From NCBI GenBank assembly GCA_009667805.1, contig CM019070.1:51354451-51418450 (forward strand): a DNA stretch of 64,000 nt, written 5' to 3'. The position numbers were made by a program, and so were the translations under genes. The stretch is from Leptobrachium leishanense. Taxonomy: Eukaryota; Chordata; Amphibia; Anura; Megophryidae. Shown here piece after piece: positions 21,931 to 33,954 of the stretch. A model generated the notes under the pieces. The model was not told the DNA's origin, ran no database searches, and was given only the letters and a program-made list of their open reading frames with translations. The stretch's first letter is position 1, and every line of letters begins with the position of its first letter.

Positions 21931-22062
21931 CAGGGGTGAGAGACCTTGACGCTTCCCCCCCCCCCCTCATGTTATGGTACTCGGCTACCAGTGAGGTTTG
22001 CAGGACCTCGTGGGAATTGTATTTCCAAAATATCTGGATGGCCAGTGTTGCTGATGCCAGCC
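21931..22062. mobile_element. Short hAT-type MITE relic, right end decayed
   Basis: CAGGGGTGAGAGACCTTGAC at the left. CCAGTGTTGCTGATGCCAGC near 22039-22060 resembles the usual right end. The termini no longer match fully. Confidence 0.45.
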
Positions 22063-22492
22063 TTAATAGTAAAACCTGGCTGGGGGGCTAATTATTAACC
22101 CCTCCTGAACCTCCTACAACACCACGGTAGCTATTTTGTACTCTAGAGGGTCCCTATAATGCTCTATGCCCGGGCTTTCTCTCAGGTCCAACAGTGTTGC
22201 TGCCTCCGGTAGCCGTGCTTTCACAGAGCAGTCCGGCTGGATACTTGTTCAGTCTCCATGTCTCAATGCTTCTGCAGCAGAGGCATTGGTTGGTCTGGAA
22301 TGCAGCACTGTGCATTTATGACTTAACCTTTTGAAAGGCTGATTACCTAAAGTAGCCGGGGCCACGGAGGGCAGGGGAGTTGGATTCTGTCCTCCCTTTG
22401 GAAAAGCTCAATCAGCCAGGCAGGGCAATAATGTCCCTTTTACATACATACTTGTTTGGTAGAAGCTCCACATATCCAATGAGTGTGCGGTT

Positions 22493-22961
22493 TAGGGCTG
22501 AAACAACTAATCGATTTTAGTTGTCGATTAATCGATATAGTTGACAACTATTTTAATCATCGATTAATCGGTGTTGATTAATCGTCCTGTGTACAGCACA
22601 CACGGTTTAGAGTCAGACTGAGTTAAATGTAAATAACCTCAGCTTCGGAGCTGATTGGAGAAGACACGTCGCTGCTTTACTCAGTATGATTTAGTTCTAG
22701 GGTTATGTCCGGCACAACCAGTTTGTTTTTATTCAGTTTACAACTGTAGATCTAGAACACAATTGGATACTGCCACTGGGTGTAGAAGCTATATGCCTGT
22801 GTTTTGTCCTTACTTGAAGCTGGAGTCCTGTGCCACCACCCCACCCTTCCTGCCACACCCTCTTTGGTCGGGAACTGCCATGCCAATTCCTTTTTAAGTA
22901 AACTTTTTTTTTAATTGGCCAACTAATCGATTTATGAGAATAATCGTTAGTTGCAGCCCTA
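22493..22961 (+). mobile_element. hAT non-autonomous element, TAGGGCTGAAAC family, deleted copy (469 bp)
   Basis: Begins TAGGGCTGAAACAACTAATC and ends CGTTAGTTGCAGCCCTA. Perfect 8-bp duplication GTGCGGTT at 22485-22492 and 22962-22969. Subterminal TTAATCGAT clusters pair between the ends. About half the length of its relatives, which have extra sequence after the CCTGTGCCACCACC block. Confidence 0.92.
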
Positions 22962-22969
22962 GTGCGGTT

Positions 22970-24684
22970 AACTCGGCTCCAACGCATATTCACATAAAGT
23001 CGATACAGCTGGGCACGTCAGGAACTTGATTTGAGTAAGTGTCCAAATATTTGTGGTCTTTAGTAAGATAAGTTGTAAGTCAGACCAAACAGGACCGTCT
23101 GGTCCTTCTAATTAATGAGCTGAGGAGAGGCTTTTCCATCACGGAAACACCTTACAAAACCATCCACAAAGAGTATTTACCCGTTTAAATCTTTATCTCC
23201 GATTTTTCCCAGGAAAACTTGACACAACCTGTTAGGTCAGGACAGGGCGACTGTCTTTAAATGGGAATGACTCGCTAAAGGTAGGACATAAATAATGACA
23301 GTAAATGGGGAAAGTGTTTTGATTTTTAACACGAGGAATTGATGGAGCTAAAGCTAAATAACCAGGAGGATGTTCTAATGTTTTAAAGAGTTAAATATTT
23401 GGCAAGAGCTTTTAACACAATCCCCATGTACACAATTTTAGGAGCCGGCCAAAATTTTGTTTGTGTGTGTGTAAAAATATATTGTCGGTGAATGTGTCCT
23501 TTATAGGCTGTTATGTGTCATCGCTCATTGTATTTTTACACTGCAGTGAGTCACGGTGGTGACATAACACACTGTGCCGTACTCTCTGCCGTGATTGTGC
23601 CTCACATGGTATCGTGTAATTGCTGTCAGGCTCGCTGGTTAAAACATGACGTTTGTTGTGGTAATTCGCTGATTAATCTGTGTTTTTATAAGGGGACAAA
23701 GGAGCTGTGCTATTACCCAACATCCTTCAAACCTCGGCATACGAGTCCAGAACCGGAGTGACTGAAACCTGACGTGCTCCACCCGCCCCTGAATTGTGAA
23801 ATATAGTTAGCATGTTTTGTGTACACGCTCTTTTTGTGGACACGATAAAGGTCTCCAGGGTTATGTAGGAATCCTGTTATACACGTTTCTCCCCCCCCCC
23901 CCACCCAATTTTGTTTTACAGCGGCTCGCTCTGTTTTATCATTTTTTTTTTATTTTTTTTTGCTTCTTTCATAATGATGGATGAAAGTATCCCCCGTTCT
24001 AATCATTTAATTTTTTTAATATACTTTCGCTTGGCCCCGCCAGTTCCTCCCTCTGACCGCAGGATGGTTATCAGGCCAGGCTCACGTCCGTCCGCGTTTA
24101 TGTTTTCCTGTTGGTGACGAGTGCGAACGATTGTATTTAAATACTCCAGAGAACGTGCGATTTTGGCAGCTGATCACATTCAGGCTTTTCATTCTGGTCC
24201 CTTTGCTTCAAAGTCCTGGGAATTCCAGCCAATTCTGTACAAAAACAACACTAGGGGGAGAGGGTAGTTTGCTCTGTGTTGGTCAGACCTCCCCCATCAT
24301 ACAATTTGGGGATTACTGACCCATCCAGTGTTGGACAATTAGTTATTTCTGTAATTACCACTTGTCTCAAGCTATCAAAACATATTATGGGTACTTTATG
24401 GAACGCCCTAAAAATCCCAATTTATTTTATGGGGGTGGGTATCCTAAAAAATGTGTGGCTGTCTTCTCTTGGTTCTTACATCTGATATAAATCTGTCAAA
24501 TGGAAAACTGGTTGCTTATACGTGACTCCATTTTCCGAACTATTTTTGAACCCTTGACAGCTAACTAAAAGTAAAAAAAAATCCAAATCTGATCTCACGA
24601 CACCTGATGATAAACTGACTTAAATTTTTCTATAAAATTTATCCTTCAGGCTGTGTGTATATGATCTTAACATGTAACATCTGA
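22970..24684. other. Putative intron, no recognisable feature
   Basis: Non-coding. Poly-C at 23890-23901 and T-rich runs. Short open frames show no protein motif. Confidence 0.45.
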
Positions 24685-24762
24685 ACCCAGGACATACTTG
24701 AAAACGAGAGAAATCTCAATGTATCCTTTCTGGTAAAATCCTTTATAAATAAATAAATAAAT
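24685..24762 (+). mobile_element. SINE tail fragment
   Basis: CCCAGGACATACTTGAAAAC, GAGAGAAATCTCAATGTATC and TTTCTGGTAAAATCC, ending in (AAAT)n. Same module as the 3' part of the tRNA-headed SINE at 60030-60212. The CR1 fragment starts directly after it. Confidence 0.75.
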
Positions 24763-25255
24763 GTACAGCTTGGAAAAAAGACGAGACAGAGGAGATATGA
24801 TAGAAACATTTAAATAAGTAAAGGGAATCCACAAGGTAGAGGAAGGGAGTATATTTAAAAGGAAACAAAATAGCAAAACAAGAGGACATACAGGGTTATT
24901 CAGAGAGCGTGAAAAGCAGGAGAATGACTGGAGAATGAAAAATTCTCCTTTTCATCTTACTTTCCAAAACGGCTATTTTGACCTAGAATTTTTCATTCTC
25001 CAGTCATTCTCCTGCTTTTCACGCTCTCTGAATAACCCTGATAGTCTTAGATTAGAGGGGCAAAGGTTTAAAAGTAACATCAGGAAGCATTATTTTACTG
25101 AGAGGGTGGTAGATACATGGAACAGCCTTCCAGTTGAAGTGGTAGAGGCCAAAACAGTGATTGAATTTAAGCAAGCATGGGATAGGCATAAGGCTATCAT
25201 AAACAAAAGATAAATCCAGGTAATTGGGCAGACTAGATGGGCTCTAGTTCTTTCT
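24763..25255 (+). mobile_element. CR1-type LINE, copy B, 3' end only
   Basis: Begins TGTACAGCTTGGAAAAAAGA, equivalent to 11078 in copy A, and ends near TGGGCAGACTAGATGGG. The coding part would read EKRRDRGDMIETFK, then RFKSNIRKHYFTERVVDTWN and AWDRHKAI. An in-frame TAA after ETFK and the MITE at 24891-25040 break it. Confidence 0.88.
24891..25040. mobile_element. CAGGGTTATTC-family short palindromic MITE, copy 2 (150 bp), inside CR1
   Basis: CAGGGTTATTCAGAGAGCGT is mirrored by ACGCTCTCTGAATAACCCTG with GAAAAGCAGGAGAATGACTG arms. Flanked by ATA on both sides. Removing the element and one ATA rebuilds the LINE word GAGGACATAGTCTTAGA seen at 11199 in copy A, which proves the ends and the 3-bp duplication. 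Confidence 0.95.
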
Positions 25256-25904
25256 ATGTTATTGCTCAGGGTTTTCTGCGTTTTTGGCTTACGCTTGGGA
25301 CCTGTCCAAGATATCTCATTATACGCAAATTTTCCAAAATGGCCAAATCCAAAAGGCTTCTGGTGCCAAAGGGATGCTCAAACGGTATTTATTTTCAAAC
25401 ATGCTTAAAAATGTGTTGAGTTCTGCTTTTAAAGGGTTATTTTTTGGTCAATCTTGTAGCCAAATGGCATTTTTACAGGAGCCCGACAAAATCCCTTATA
25501 GATTCCTGTAGAGCACTATTTCATGGAACCAGGGGTTAAATTTTTAGGAGTCCATGGCTATCTTCTGACTCCCATAATTTGTCCGGCAATGGGTTAATGT
25601 TTAATCGGGCTGTGTGTTTGGCTCTGGATTAGCCGCAGTGATTTTTTTTTTTTTTTTTCTTCTTACAGCAGAAAAATAAAGCTGTATCGTTTAACATTCA
25701 GCGCATAGAGGCCTGGTGTGAAAATATCTCCTGAATACACAGTGTAGGGGTCCCTGAATTCCACCGCTCGGCCTTTTCGCTGAGAGAGCAAATTATTGGA
25801 ATATCTAGATGTTGTCTGTGCTGTTTTTCCCTGGCAGTTGGGCCTGTGCGGCTCCATATCTCTAAATTTCAACAGCAAGCAAATAGGCGAATGTTAGATT
25901 TAAG
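25256..25904. other. No recognisable feature
   Basis: Putative intron, poly-T at 25643-25658. Nothing recognised. Confidence 0.45.
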
Positions 25905-26851
25905 TAGGGCTGAAACAACTACTCGCTTAATCGATAATGGAAATAGTTGACAACTATTTTAATAATCGATTAATCTGTGTCTCTTAATCGTCCTGTGTAT
26001 AGCACACACTGTTTAGAGTCAGATGGAGTTAAACATAAATAACCTCAGCTTCGGAGCTGATTGGAGAAGATGCGCCACTGCTTTACTAGGTATGATTTAG
26101 TTATAGGGTTATGTCAGACACAACCAGTTTGTTTTTGTTCCGTTTACAACAGCAGCAGAACTTTAACACAAACAATAGGATACTGCCACTGAGTGAAGGA
26201 GCTGTATGCCTGTGTTTTATCCTTACTTGAAGCTGGAGTCCTCTGCCACCACCCCACCCTCCCTGCCACACCCTATTTGGTCAGGAACTGCCATGCCCTC
26301 CCTTTTAGTCTGGTCCCTTTCCCCAAACTCACTCCCACACTCAGATCTGATCTTTTGTCCATACCCACTCCCTCTCACACTCAGCTCAAGTCACTTGAGC
26401 AAAGTCACTCCCTTCCACCTCCAGTCCCTCCTCCCACTCAGTTTGTTCACAAAATTATTTAAAAGGGACACTCAGTGCACCCTCACCCCTTTAGCTTATT
26501 AACCCCGATTTCATTCTGATATCATCTGTGGCCAAGTGCTTCTAGCCGCGTTCGTTTGAGAAAGCAAGCATGGGCTTAAGCTGCACATGCAGCATCAACC
26601 CATCCCTCTGACCAAGCACTCGCACACCTTGTGTGAAAAGTACGCAAGATACGCAATTTGCTTATGTATGTATGAAAGTTATGTACACTACGCAAATTGC
26701 TGATGAAAAAAGGGGGAGGTGTTGTGGTTATTTTTTTTACATAAAATTCCTTTTAAGTAAACAATTTTTTTTTTTTTTTGGTGAATCTATTAGTTGGCCG
26801 ATTTTTATTATTTCGATTAATCGATTATTCTCATCGTTAGTTGCAGCCCTA
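25905..26851 (+). mobile_element. hAT non-autonomous element, TAGGGCTGAAAC family (947 bp)
   Basis: TAGGGCTGAAACAACTACTC to CGTTAGTTGCAGCCCTA, with the perfect 8-bp duplication GATTTAAG at 25897-25904 and 26852-26859. The interior has no transposase; its pyrimidine-rich centre gives short Pro/Ser/Leu open frames only. Confidence 0.93.
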
Positions 26852-26859
26852 GATTTAAG

Positions 26860-27237
26860 TGTCTGTTTTGAAAGACGTACGCTTATTGCAGAGTTTCTTG
26901 TTCTACATGTACAGTGGACACTTTTTTTCTCCTTTTTTTTTTTTTTTTTTTTCCCTTAATCCCTCGGGACTTTTTTTTTGTTTGTAATTTGTAGACTCCC
27001 TGCATCCGTTTTTGATGTTTAAAGCCAGTATTTCAAGCTTGGTATTTTTTTTTTTTTTTTGTTTCATAGTCCTGATGATTAGCTCTTTAGACCTGATGAA
27101 GGGGTGAGAGGTGATGTTAATAGATCACAGTAAGATGCCTCGGAGCTAGCAGATGGTAATTGTTGCTTAATTGTGCTTACTTGATCTTTTTTTTGTTTTG
27201 TGACTGCATCAATTAGATTGACAACCTGTTATTCAGC
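26860..27237. other. T-rich intronic spacer
   Basis: Long T runs at about 26932-26953 and 27047-27060. Nothing else recognised. Confidence 0.5.
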
Positions 27238-28172
27238 CAGGGCTGAAAACGCTACCGTAATCGATAACTTGAGTAGTTAACTACTTTCGTTATCGATTAA
27301 TCGGTCTGTGTGCAGAACACACTGCTTGGAGTCAGACCAAGTTAAGTGTTAATAACCGCTGATGCTTTTTTCAGAGCTGATTGGACAAGGCTGCTTTACT
27401 CAGTATGATTTTAGCACTATAGGGTTTTCTCCTCAGACATAACCAGTTTTGTTTTTATTTCCTTTACAACAACAATCGCAGAACTATAGCGCAGATTGTG
27501 GGGTATTGTCACTGGGTGGAGGAGCTGCACCGGCAGTGTTTTATCATTACTTGCTGTAGTCCTGTGCCATCACCACCCCCATACTCCCTGCCTCCTCCTC
27601 TCTAAGGTCAGGAGGTTCCATTCCCTCCCTTTTGGTCTACTCCCTGAACTCCCTCCCACATTTGGGTCAGATCCCGCTCTCTCCCACTCCCCCCCCCCCT
27701 CGGTTTGGTCATGAAATTATTTTGAAGGGACACTCTACACACCTTGACTACTTAAGGACCAATGATGGAACTGTTCCGTCATAAATGCATTGACTTTAAA
27801 GACCCTTGGTCCTTAAGGGGTTGAGTGGCGAAACTGTGTGGAGTGTCTCCCCCCTTCCCTCACACCGCTTTGTGTGATGACATCTTCATGTCTGTTCGAG
27901 TGCTCGTAGCAACATTCATCCAGGGAGAAAACGGACATGTCCTTGAGCTTCACACGCAAAGTTATGCAAGGTACGCAATTTACTTATGTGCGTACGAAAG
28001 TTATGTACACTACAGGAATTGCGTACGAAAATGGGGGGGGGGGGAAGAGAGCGGGATTGGTTTTTACATGGTGTTCCTTTTTAAGTAAACCATCTATTTT
28101 TTTCGATTAACTGACTTAAATAAAAATCTGCCAACTAAACAATTGTCAAAATAATCGTTAGTTGCAGCCCTG
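27238..28172 (+). mobile_element. hAT non-autonomous element, TAGGGCTGAAAC family (935 bp)
   Basis: CAGGGCTGAAAACGCTACC to ATCGTTAGTTGCAGCCCTG; flanks TATTCAGC and TATTCAAC differ at one base. Interrupted by a 73-bp piggyBac-like insertion at 27748-27820. More diverged than the other copies. Confidence 0.9.
27748..27820. mobile_element. piggyBac-like mini-MITE (73 bp)
   Basis: CTACTTAAGGACCAATGATG at the left and GGTCCTTAAGGGG at the right are partial inverse complements. Flanked by TTGA on both sides, a variant of TTAA. The sequence on each side matches the uninterrupted hAT copies (CTGACCACTTTATC). Confidence 0.65.
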
Positions 28173-28180
28173 TATTCAAC

Positions 28181-29133
28181 TGAAAAATGTCTTTCTGTCC
28201 GATCGAAATCAAGTTGTTCTAATACTAGTATGTGCACCTGGTATGCATTCTGCATCAGGAGGTACGTAGGGTTGCCAGATCAGCCATGATTTCCTGGACA
28301 TGCATAATTTATTCATGCCGATGGGCAGTGCATGAAAAATGCTACCCCCATAGCATGTAGAATCTATATGTGGTGGGTAAGAAATCAAAAAGGAATCCCA
28401 GGCGAGCTGCCTTGATTTGCTTCTTGCAGGATGAACCTTACATGTTGCAGGGCAGGACCTTTCCCTGTGCTCCCCTCTGCATGAAATAATGTGTCCAGGA
28501 AAACATGGCTGACGTGACTACCCTAGATGTTTGTGCTCTAGTCACTTGTGTAGATTGTCAGTGGGCTGGAATCGAGCCGCTTCCTGCAGCATGTGCCGTC
28601 CAGACCAAAGAGTACAGAGGGAGCCGGGCAAGGGGACAATTTAAAAAAATATATATTTTTACGTTATGTATTGGCACTGTTTCGGTTCGCCCAGGAATCT
28701 TTCTCAAGCTTGACTAACTTCAGAACATATGTATGGTTTTCCTTTTGTAAATGTATATTAATACGCAAATTAGCAATTTAAATGTTCATATTAGTCAGTT
28801 TATGAAGCCTCCCCTTCACATGTTTTATGAAGCCTCTTTACATCTTTTATGAAGCCTCTTCACATCATGGTTATGGGGAAACGTGCAAATCGGAGAAATA
28901 AACAATGGTATCAAATCATACTTTAGTAACTTTTGCTGTACGCGCCTGGGCTTGTCATTTGCCCTGTTGGCCCGTTTACTGCATTAGATAATTTTTAAGG
29001 TTTCCTTGTAGGTCTTTTTACCTTCAAGCGATCTCTAGCGCCTGTGGGCCATTGGGTTTATAAATGATTGGTTCCTGGGATGATGTAGAAACCAATGTTG
29101 ATTCCTACACTGCAAAAATGAAACGCTTGTATA
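28181..29133. other. Putative intron, no recognisable gene
   Basis: Contains a small tandem of TTTATGAAGCCTC near 28799-28862. Nothing else recognised. Confidence 0.45.
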
Positions 29134-29249
29134 CAGGGTGTCCGTAAAGTCTTTACAATCTCAAAAATTTATTACAAAGTCAATGAAAAGCCAGATAAAA
29201 TTATTTCAAAATGAGACGTATATATTTAAGTTTTTTTTGCCTCATTTAA

Positions 29250-29580
29250 CCCTTTAACGCCGCAGGACGTTCCATGATGTCCTGGCGGCGGGTGGGCTTT
29301 GAAGATGCGGGGCGTGCAGCTACTCCCCGCTGTCTTCAATGGGGCAGCCTCGGCCCCTCCCTGCAACCTGCGCGCGCTGACTCGTGGTGCGCATCATTGG
29401 CTGCACAGGGACGGCCTGAAATCAAGCCGTCCCCTGCAGCCAATGACGCGCACTGCACGCCGGCTGCAGGGAGGGCCCAAAATTAGTGCTGCACGATGGC
29501 ACCTGTCGGCGAGGCGTACCTGTACGCCTCGCCGGCAAATTAAAACCCCTTAAGGGCGCCACCCCTGCGTCCTTAAGGGG
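29250..29580. mobile_element. piggyBac-like MITE inside the mariner-like element (331 bp)
   Basis: Begins CCCTTTAACGCCGCAGGACG and ends CCTGCGTCCTTAAGGGG. TTAA flanks both sides (29246-29249, 29581-29584). The other arm of the host element (30251-30270) shows the empty site CCTCATTTAATACACC in inverse form, proving the insertion and the single TTAA target. Confidence 0.92.
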
Positions 29581-29652
29581 TTAATACACCTCTATATGGG
29601 GCACAATTATTTGCACAAAGCACATCAAGACGGTACTCAATTTCTTGCCATG

Positions 29653-29737
29653 TTTATTTTATTTATAAAGGATTTTACCAGGAAGGGATACATTGAGATT
29701 TCTCTCGTTTTCAAGAATTTCCTGGGTTCAAGAACAT
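29653..29737 (-). mobile_element. SINE tail fragment inside the mariner-like element
   Basis: On the minus strand CCCAGGAAATTCTTGAAAAC, GAGAGAAATCTCAATGTATC, CCTTCCTGGTAAAATCC and an AAATA-type tail. It splits the left arm between TTGCCATGTT and AACATTGGC; the right arm is uninterrupted here. Confidence 0.8.
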
Positions 29738-29741
29738 TGGC

Positions 29742-30135
29742 TGTAGTATACCCACATCAATGGTGGCAATGGCATCAGTGATCCTCTGCTTTAGATTAGT
29801 GATGTCCTGTACCTTTGGTCCATACACCATATCTTTAACATAACCCCATAGAAAGAAGTCGAGGGGAGTGATATTTGGTGAACGAGGTGGCCAAGGAATT
29901 GGGCCATCCCTTCCAATCCACCGGTCTGGAAGGGTTTCATTTAGGAATCCATGAACCTGCAGTCCCCAATGTGGTGGAGCACCATCTTGCTGGAAAATGA
30001 TGGTTGAAGGTCATGTAGTTGTGGTGCCACGTAGTCAGTCAAAAGGTCAAGGTAAACATTTGCAGTAATCGATGTCTCCCCGAAGAAAAACGGACCAATG
30101 ATTCGATTGCACATGATCCCACACCGCACACTCAT
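29742..30135 (-). pseudogene. mariner/Tc-group transposase, C-terminal remnant
   Basis: Minus strand, reading toward lower coordinates: SVRCGIMCNRIIGPFFFGET, then VYLDLLTDYVAPQL, a broken version of FQQDGAPPH (the second catalytic Asp block; a frameshift lies here), FLNETLPDRWIGRDGPIPWP, PRSPNITPLDFFLWGYVKD (third catalytic position as D/E), and LKQRITDAIATID. This matches the catalytic half of mariner-type DDE transposases that cut and paste at TA. The N-terminal DNA-binding half and the first Asp are missing; that space is occupied by the inverted copy of the C-terminal region. Inactive. Confidence 0.8.
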
Positions 30136-30377
30136 CTAAAGCAGAGGATCACTGATGCCATTGCCACCATTGATGGTTTGCTACAGTGAACATTGCAAGA
30201 AATCGAGTACCGTCTTGATGGGCTTCATGCAACTAATAGTGCCCATATAGAGGTGTATTAAATGAGGCAAAAAAAAACTTTTATATACGTCTCATTCTGT
30301 AATAAATTTCACTTATCTGTCTTTTCAATTGCCTTTTGTAATTTTTGAAATTGTAAAGAGACTTTATGGACACCCTG

Positions 30378-31059
30378 CCTTTCTGGGTTAATAGAGCTGA
30401 ATGTTCTGTATACGGAATACAGGTCCATACAAAAGCAACAAAGCTCCTTCCACTACAACACAAACAAGGAAACCATATGGCCTTGGATGGTGCCTTCAAG
30501 TGAAGTGTCCTGGTCAAAAATAGCCTTTTGTGCCTTTTGCCATCTATGCAACAATATGATTGGTCATTAAAGAAAGCTTTACCTCATTGCTAACGAATTA
30601 CTAAATCTCTACTTCATGGTAATATTCATGCGTTAATCACGATTTGTGAGATTTTAGATGGTGTATATTAAGTGTAATCTCTACATTGTCCTGTATACAT
30701 GTATCGTGTGTTTTCTCGGTCTTGCTAGAGGCCTCTTTATAAAGTTGGTATTATATTTGGGTGCGTTAGAATAACCAAAATTCCAGTATATTTATTTATT
30801 CTAAGACCACATGTTAAATCTTGTAAAATAAGATCAAGGAATCTGAGAGCCTGGATACATGTCATGAAGGATTTATTGACCGTTATTTTGGGCTTTACTG
30901 ACTTAAGTAGACCAGAGATGCCCAAATATTGATGGCCCACAATTCCCAGAAATAATGATCACAATTTATATAGCACCAACAGTTTCCACAGCTTTTTACA
31001 GTAACAAATGGGAAATGATTCAAAATTATAAAACAAAACCTAGGAACCAGAATCGAGAG
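30378..31059. other. Putative intron, possible L2 tail
   Basis: About 30960-31005 reads TTTATATAGCACCAACAGTT, then TCCACAGC, matching ACATAGCACCAACAGTTTCC at 47863. This resembles a LINE 3' end. Nothing else recognised. Confidence 0.45.
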
Positions 31060-31220
31060 CTGTGGAGCAGGAATGGCAGACTTTGTGGGGGGGCCCCCCA
31101 GATGTTGAAATCCTACAACTGTCAGAAATCTTTGACTGCAAACATTGGCTACAGAATCATGGGGGTTGTAGATCACAAAGATCCGGGGGGTGGGCCAGAA
31201 TTTGACATATCTGGTGTAGG
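31060..31220. mobile_element. Short hAT-type MITE relic
   Basis: CAGGAATGGCAGACTTTGTG near the left and CCAGAATTTGACATATCTGG near the right, with CTACAACTGTCAGAAATC against ATCATGGGGGTTGTAGAT inside. Termini are decayed. Confidence 0.5.
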
Positions 31221-31229
31221 GGCCCTGTT

Positions 31230-32207
31230 CAGAGGAGCTTACAATCTCACGGAATGTAGTGGATGGTGATTGGACGCAAAAGATGGGAGTTGTAATTCAG
31301 CACCATTTAGAGGGGAGGGGGTTAGTTTGGCATTACTGATGTAGATGGTTTAAGATATCGGGTACCAGCAACGATCAAACTAAAGTCATTGCTATTCTAA
31401 ACTTTGCGAATTAACCACAAAAAGAACTCTCCACCGAAACCCGATACTCCGTGACATGCCGCCTCTCAATAGTTATTCTGGGTAATGTGCCTTTTCTAGT
31501 TTTCAAGCTGTAAACGCTCAGCCGTCGGATTGCTTTCGACCTTTATTAAAGGGGGTGTTTCCCAAGCTAAAAATGACTTGTGTATTTAGGATGGGACTGT
31601 GTGTGCAACTGCAAATAAATATAGGCTCGGTGAAGTCTACGCCTCAGACTTTCTACGGTTGCGTGCCCTTCCTGTTACAATGATGGCTTTAAAACCATTT
31701 AGTCTTTCAAATCAGATCCTCCACAGTCCCCGGTATATTCAGAATACATGGCATTTCCAGGACAAATTGATGAATGCTAATTAAAAACAGTTAATTAAAT
31801 TTTTAATGAAATACCTAGTTAAACGGCGAATATACTATTGATTCAATCCATTATCCAGTGTGCTGCCAGCTTGTCAGATACATTAAGCTACTGAAAAGTC
31901 CTGGCCCTGTGTCTTCCTATCATCCTAGGCATCGTTCTGCCTCATTGACTGTCTCTGCTTGGAGATCTGTTCCCCCAGAGACCTCAACAAACTAGTTTAA
32001 TGTCCTGCTCTCTTTTTACTCTCGTTTTAGTGTTATGCTGCTCTTCTGTCAATCTACTCTTTGGCACAGACCAATATGCCGATGACGTCTCTATGCTAGG
32101 AATTGAATGACAGGCGTGAAAAGGTGAAGTTTCTCATCTACCTTTTTCATAGGTAAAGGGTTTTTCTAGCAGCCCTAGAGATTCCTCCTTTTATAAACCT
32201 TCTCCAT
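31230..32207. other. Putative intron, no recognisable feature
   Basis: Nothing recognised on either strand. Confidence 0.45.
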
Positions 32208-33063
32208 CAGGGTTATTCAAAGAGAATCAAAGTCACCACATGTTCGGTGACTTTTCGTTCTCTTCAATTCGGTGCAAATCGGCTTTCCCATTTCGGCTAC
32301 CCTGCGGTGTATTCAGCAAGCACCACAGGGCTGTCGAAGTGCAGGGAAAAGCTGACGAGAACCCCGCCAAAACCCAGCGAATGCACGCTGAAAACGCGTG
32401 AAAACATCTGGATTAACCCGTTGAAGACGCCGGAAAAACCCGAGCAGGAGCCGATCACACACAGCGAAGCCTCCGGAAAAAGCCGACACCGCAGAAGAAG
32501 GCAGTGAATAAATTAGCAAAACAGTTCGCTTGAATATTTGAAAAGTGAAACGCTGTTTGCAAAGAAACTACTGAGCGAAAATGTCTGAAATTTACATATA
32601 AAATCCAATGAATGATTATAAAAAGGGCTGTTACAGAAAAAATAAGGAAAGTTAAAAAAAATCAAGAAAAATGCTTAAAATATGCTAAAAAATCTATAAA
32701 GAGACTCTTTACTGCAGAATTTTATTATGAACGGTTTATTAGATATTGAATTAAAACGGGAATATTTTTAACATTGACGCCTATGGGATTCTCCTGAATA
32801 AACCTGTCGAATTAAACCACCGAATGGCAGGGCATTTCGGGAACCTTTCACTGCTGGTTAGTGTTCTCTGAATAGCCGAAGCAGTGCTTTTTCATGGGGA
32901 TTTCACTGCCCTCGAACAGGCACCGTATGTTCAGGCAATTCGCCAGGATTTGGCGTATTGCCTGCTCTCTGGATAGCCGAATGGCCAAGAAAGGTAACCG
33001 AATGCTGATTTTCAGCGTTCGGTCACCTTTCCCCAGCCACTCAGATCTCTTTGAATAACCCTG
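32208..33063 (+). mobile_element. CAGGGTTATTC-family DNA element, copy 2 (856 bp)
   Basis: CAGGGTTATTCAAAGAGAAT to ATCTCTTTGAATAACCCTG. Strongly similar along its length to 55715-56560 in the same orientation (for example GAAACTACTGAGCGAAAATG in both) and to 1096-1947 in reverse. Subterminal inner hairpin near 32996-33030 (GGTAACCGAA and TTCGGTCACC). No transposase. Confidence 0.92.
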
Positions 33064-33954
33064 TATGCATATTGATTTTTAGATCTTTTTTTTTTTTTTG
33101 CCAACTTAAAAAAATATATAACGTCCTGGTCGTCTGCCAGGATTGAGGTTTTTGCTCTCATTTCTGCTTTTACTGAACGTGTTTAGTAGATGTGACACTC
33201 CTGGCCTCTCTGACACCTTTTCATTCGACGTCACAGGAAACTAATAAATAAGGAAACCATTTATATCAAAGGCCAAGATCTTATGCAAATATAACTTACC
33301 TAGGCATCTAGAACCTTTAATGAATACAAACTCTTCCTCTGTTTTTTTTTCTTTTTTCCTCTCCCCTGAACTGGGTCCTATACCTCCTTGCAAATTGCCA
33401 TTAGAGCTTGTACATTATGTTCACTCACTATTTTTTTATTAGTTTAATAAGGTGATGTGAATTATCCTTTCGCTGCTTGTTTTCAGTTGAAAATGTTTGA
33501 GCTGAATAAAACCATCCAGAAATAATGTGCTTTGGATGCATCGCACGGTTCTGAGCCGTCCAAAATACTCAAAATGCATCCAACATCCTCATCATGTGGA
33601 TCATGGTGTAGGATTTTTTTTTTTTGTTTTTGTTCTGCCATACCCTCTCATTCCTTTTGAACCTCTCTTATTAATAGTGCTCTAAAGCAAACATCCCAGA
33701 GATTCCAAGCTGATTGTTTGCATGCCAACCTCTAACCTGTTCTTCTTTCCCTCATTATAATGCTGTTTTTTTCTTTTTTGAAGTTCCTTTGCATCTACTT
33801 GTGACTGATTTTGTAGTAGTCATCCTGGCCACTGTTGCTTTTAGTAAAAGAAAAATAATCAGTGACTGGATGTCTTAATTACATGGGGGGGGGGGTTGTT
33901 GTTAATGCTATGTGGTGCCGTTGGCTTTCCAAATTCAACTTTTTTAGTATTCAC
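33064..33954. other. Putative intron, no recognisable feature
   Basis: Poly-T near 33087-33099 and poly-G at 33885-33894. No gene or element recognised. Confidence 0.45.

Larger units (their letters stand above)
29134..30377 (-). mobile_element. Fold-back mariner-like transposon with ~245-bp inverted arms
   Basis: Outer ends CAGGGTGTCCGTAAAGTC and its mirror ACTTTATGGACACCCTG. After removing two insertions, about 29134-29800 is the inverse complement of about 30134-30377: both contain TACCGTCTTGATG or its complement, and both contain CAGAGGATCACTGATGCCAT or its complement. The arms therefore include transposase C-terminal codons at both ends. TA precedes the left end, but the right flank does not match. 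See the transposase entry for the coding remnant. Confidence 0.8.
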
